A stretch of 34,810 bases of DNA from Lachnospiraceae bacterium (lineage in GTDB: Bacteria > Bacillota > Clostridia > Lachnospirales > Lachnospiraceae). The stretch is taken from the NCBI GenBank assembly GCA_024687745.1, contig JAILEM010000178.1:1-34810 (forward strand), read 5' to 3'. The position numbers and the translations under genes were made by a program. Shown piece by piece: positions 33,572 to 34,810 of this stretch. The notes under the pieces are model-generated. The model had not been told where the DNA came from, ran no database searches, and was given only the letters and a program-made list of their open reading frames with translations. Each line of letters opens with the position of its first letter. Position 1 is the first letter of the stretch.

Positions 33572-33633
33572 GCCTTACAGGACCACATATTTATCGGTTC
33601 CCTGTTTTATCGACAGCCTTACAGGACCACATA
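33572..33633 (-). repeat. 18-bp direct repeat copying the 3' end of the zinc-finger gene
   Basis: GCCTTACAGGACCACATA occurs at 33572-33589 and again at 33616-33633, a 44-nt period. The second copy contains the last codons and stop of the zinc-finger gene; the first lies in the gap before polA. Confidence 0.9.
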
Positions 33634-33954
33634 AAGATACGCGGCCAGGGAAAGCACCGAAAATCCGGAAAGAATAAGTATCACCCTTCTTGCCAGCTCA
33701 AGTATCTCATGTACATAGCAGCACTTCCTCATAGCCTCGATCTTTTTATTCAGTTCGGAATAAAGATCATATGATCCTTCTTCTTCATCAAGTCGTATTA
33801 TCGCTTCCTTAACAAGATAGCTCGTCTCCATCTCATCATAACAGTAGCTGCAGCTGTCTATATGTCTTAAAAAAAGCTCAAGCTCATCTCCTGTCAGCTT
33901 ATCCTCAAGGAATAGCGGTATGTACCTGTCCATATGCTTACAGTCAATTTTCAT
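33619..33954 (-). CDS. Small zinc-finger (zf-HC2-like) membrane protein, anti-sigma-factor-like
   Basis: The 111-residue protein has an N-terminal HC2-type zinc-binding pattern with Cys5, His7, His31, Cys35 and Cys38 (CKHMDRYIPLFLEDKLTG, then HIDSCSYCYDEM), a charged middle, and one C-terminal membrane helix (about 91-110, VILILSGFSVLSLAAYLYVV). That layout matches anti-sigma factors of the ZAS group that hold ECF sigma factors at the membrane, but there is almost nothing outside the membrane and no sigma gene is next to it. It has its own promoter and AGGAG 10 nt from the ATG. It is the gene before polA, 149 nt away. Confidence 0.75.
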   Translation of the reverse strand: MKIDCKHMDRYIPLFLEDKLTGDELELFLRHIDSCSYCYDEMETSYLVKEAIIRLDEEEGSYDLYSELNKKIEAMRKCCYVHEILELARRVILILSGFSVLSLAAYLYVVL

Positions 33955-34008
33955 TGATCATGATCTCCTGTAAAAATGGCAAAATATACCCATAAACATC
34001 CAATTGAT

Positions 34009-34037
34009 ACTATACACCAAATATTGTGTTTAAACAA
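34009..34037 (-). promoter_or_regulatory. Promoter of the zinc-finger gene
   Basis: TTGTTT (complement of 34032-34037), 17-nt spacer, TATAGT (complement of 34009-34014), about 55 nt ahead of the ATG. The rest of 34038-34167 is AT-rich with no supportable gene. Confidence 0.6.
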
Positions 34038-34167
34038 GTGTTCCGCTACAAAATCGTGATGAATTCATGATGGTTATTGTGATTAATATGATCATTGTGA
34101 CCGGCTTAGCCTTTTCCAAACTTACATTATAACGATATATAGTTACGGAGATGATCATAATGCAGAT

Positions 34168-34200
34168 AAAAAGGGAATATTACCAAAAGTAACATTCCCT
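34168..34200 (-). terminator. Rho-independent terminator of the short double-glycine peptide gene
   Basis: GGGAATGTTAC pairs with GTAATATTCCC (11 positions, one mismatch) around a 5-nt loop on the minus strand, followed by TTTTT. It ends the transcript about 35-70 nt after the stop codon at 34237. Confidence 0.85.
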
Positions 34201-34236
34201 TCATTCTTCCGTTAATTATATCTATGTCCCGCAACT

Positions 34237-34404
34237 TTATTTTCCTATACCCTCCGGGGGAACTCGCCCTATCGTCATTCCACCTGATATACTCTCAAGA
34301 TCATCATCAGATAATTCCATAACATTTTTCCTGTCTTTGTTTAATTTGTCGTCCTTTGAATTGTCATTATCCTTATAAATCTTGTTTTTATTATCCTTTA
34401 GCAT
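34237..34404 (-). CDS. Short peptide precursor with double-glycine leader (55 residues)
   Basis: This small gene has its own promoter, an AAGGAGAGG ribosome site 11 nt from the ATG, and a terminator. The 55 residues comprise a Lys/Asn/Asp-rich stretch (1-28), a clear double-glycine leader motif ELSDDDLESISGG (30-42), and a 13-residue tail MTIGRVPPEGIGK. Leader positions (Leu, Ser, Asp, Leu, Ile, Gly-Gly) fit the pattern recognised by C39-peptidase ABC exporters, and a 13-residue product after GG recalls ComC-type pheromone precursors. An internal ATG at codon 29 could give a 27-residue version with a more usual leader length. No exporter, receptor or modification gene is in view. Secretion and signalling are inferred from the motif alone. 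Confidence 0.75.
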   Translation of the reverse strand: MLKDNKNKIYKDNDNSKDDKLNKDRKNVMELSDDDLESISGGMTIGRVPPEGIGK

Positions 34405-34448
34405 AATGGTCGTATCCTCTCCTTAATATAATCCTTCAAGCAATTGTA

Positions 34449-34479
34449 ATAAGACATAAATATTCAAAAACTGTCTTAT
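34449..34479 (-). promoter_or_regulatory. Inverted repeat in the 5' leader of the short peptide gene
   Basis: ATAAGACA and TGTCTTAT form a perfect 8-bp dyad separated by 15 nt, between the promoter and the ribosome site. It could be an RNA hairpin or a dimeric regulator site. Confidence 0.6.
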
Positions 34480-34510
34480 AAGCTTTATCGCTCAAGAGTC
34501 CTCTTTACAT

Positions 34511-34540
34511 ATTATACGATAAAATGCAGAAAATGGTTAA
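34511..34540 (-). promoter_or_regulatory. Promoter of the short double-glycine peptide gene
   Basis: TTAACC (complement of 34535-34540), 18-nt spacer ending TCG, then perfect TATAAT (complement of 34511-34516). Spacer length, the ACC end of the -35 and TCGTATAATA match the other double-glycine peptide gene's promoter at 3468-3497. Confidence 0.7.
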
Positions 34541-34557
34541 AATCATTTCACTCTGAT

Positions 34558-34599
34558 AAAAAAAATGTCTCAACCCCACTGTTATCAGTGGTTTGAGAC
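34558..34599 (-). terminator. Rho-independent terminator of tRNA-Leu
   Basis: GTCTCAAACCACTG pairs with CAGTGGGGTTGAGAC around loop ATAA on the minus strand, followed by eight Ts after one A. It begins 4 nt after the tRNA 3' end. Confidence 0.92.
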
Positions 34600-34602
34600 C
34601 TC

Positions 34603-34686
34603 TGCCGGCGGCGGGACTTGAACCCGCACTTCCTTGCGGAAAACAGATTTTGAGTCTGCCTCGTCTGCCAATTCCGACACGCCGGC
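34603..34686 (-). tRNA. tRNA-Leu (anticodon CAA)
   Basis: The complement folds as an 84-nt class II tRNA. The acceptor stem is GCCGGCG/CGCCGGC with discriminator A, the anticodon stem GCAGA/TCTGT with loop CTCAAAA (anticodon CAA, reading UUG), a long variable arm (TTCCGCAAGGAA) is present, and the T arm is GCGGG/CCCGC with TTCAAGT. The CCA end is not encoded. It stands alone with its own promoter and terminator. Confidence 0.95.
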
Positions 34687-34700
34687 TAAATGACTTTCAA

Positions 34701-34729
34701 ATATTATCATAACATAATTATTTTTTCAA
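34701..34729 (-). promoter_or_regulatory. Promoter of tRNA-Leu
   Basis: TTGAAA (complement of 34724-34729), 17-nt spacer, TAATAT (complement of 34701-34706), placing the start about 8 nt before the mature tRNA 5' end. Confidence 0.65.
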
Positions 34730-34758
34730 GACGTTATATCTGATGATTTATAACGATA

Positions 34759-34785
34759 GGGATCGGAGCAATAATCCCCGATCCC
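34759..34785 (-). terminator. Possible terminator hairpin of a gene lying beyond the window
   Basis: GGGATCGG (34759-34766) and CCGATCCC (34778-34785) form an 8-bp stem with an 11-nt loop. The T-run on the minus strand is weak (TATCGTTAT). It lies just after a possible stop codon (34788-34790) of an unseen minus-strand gene. Confidence 0.35.
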
Positions 34786-34810
34786 CGTTAAACTCTTATG
34801 CTGTTTGGAA

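Noticed and set aside
34067-34132. 21-residue hydrophobic plus-strand frame (MMVIVINMIIVTGLAFSKLTL)
   Set aside because: It resembles a toxin-like or membrane micropeptide, but there is no Shine-Dalgarno or promoter; AT-rich chance is more likely.
34127-34204. 25-residue minus-strand frame following the short peptide gene
   Set aside because: It lies across the terminator hairpin and lacks a spaced ribosome site.
34788-34810. Possible 3' end of a minus-strand gene (last residues PNSIRV, then TAA)
   Set aside because: Only about six codons are visible, so the frame cannot be judged; only the adjacent hairpin is listed, at low confidence.
1-34810. Mobile elements, phage genes, integrases or attachment sites next to the tRNA genes
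   Set aside because: No transposase, integrase or tRNA-end duplication was found. The two tRNA genes are flanked only by their own promoters and terminators.

Overview
The window looks like a chromosomal segment of an anaerobic, low-to-medium GC Firmicute, most likely a Lachnospiraceae member (Butyrivibrio/Roseburia-like). This rests on the gene order (rpmF-plsX-acpP-rnc-smc-ftsY ... ylxM-ffh-rpsP-khpA-rimM-trmD), strong AGGAGG-type ribosome binding sites, a flavin reductase-rubredoxin fusion, UPF0210/UPF0237 genes and a PolA whose proofreading site is degenerate. Genus-level placement is inference. Almost everything is on the minus strand. The plus-strand genes are the rubredoxin fusion (342-962), an unknown gene (3631-4482) and tmcAL (23572-24849). 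I see no insertion sequence, phage gene or CRISPR array.

Layout, left to right. (a) 1-4.5 kb is accessory: the start of a truncated membrane protein gene, a flavin reductase-rubredoxin protein, a membrane GGDEF(degenerate)-EAL protein, a small secreted-type peptide gene with a double-glycine leader, and a divergent unknown 283-residue gene. (b) 4.5-9.9 kb: a tRNA-Gly gene, then an aldehyde-metabolism cluster (LUD-domain protein, FucO-type lactaldehyde reductase, aldo/keto reductase) and a PAS-GGDEF gene overlapping a MATE exporter gene. (c) 10-16 kb: the translation and protein-targeting block trmD, rimM, khpA, rpsP, ffh, ylxM, with a threonine ammonia-lyase gene wedged between ylxM and ftsY. 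(d) 16-23.4 kb: smc, rnc, acpP, plsX, rpmF and pta. (e) 23.5-24.8 kb: tmcAL, divergent from pta. (f) 24.9-33.5 kb: an apparent operon polA-coaE-(large FtsA-like gene)-walJ-UPF0237-UPF0210, preceded by a small zinc-finger membrane protein gene. (g) 34-34.8 kb: a second, very short double-glycine-leader peptide gene and a tRNA-Leu gene.

The core genes work in translation (S16, L32, RimM, TrmD, TmcAL, tRNAs), co-translational targeting (Ffh, FtsY, YlxM), chromosome maintenance (SMC, PolA), RNA processing (RNase III), fatty-acid/phospholipid initiation (PlsX, ACP) and CoA/acetyl-P metabolism (CoaE, Pta). The accessory edges carry c-di-GMP signalling proteins and two orphan double-glycine peptides. 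The two peptide genes have very similar promoters (TTGACC or TTAACC, an 18-nt spacer ending in TCG, then TATAAT), an inverted repeat in the 5' leader and their own terminator, and no processing machinery is in view. They are the most promising lead for an undescribed secreted-peptide or signalling system. A second theme is short-range duplication: repeats derived from gene 3' ends behind rnc and behind the zinc-finger gene, and in-frame repeats inside polA and the FtsA-like gene.

No stretch longer than about 300 bases lacks a feature. The largest gene-free gaps are 127-341, 2913-3168, 3415-3630, 33955-34236 and 34405-34602, and they hold the promoters, terminators and hairpins listed.
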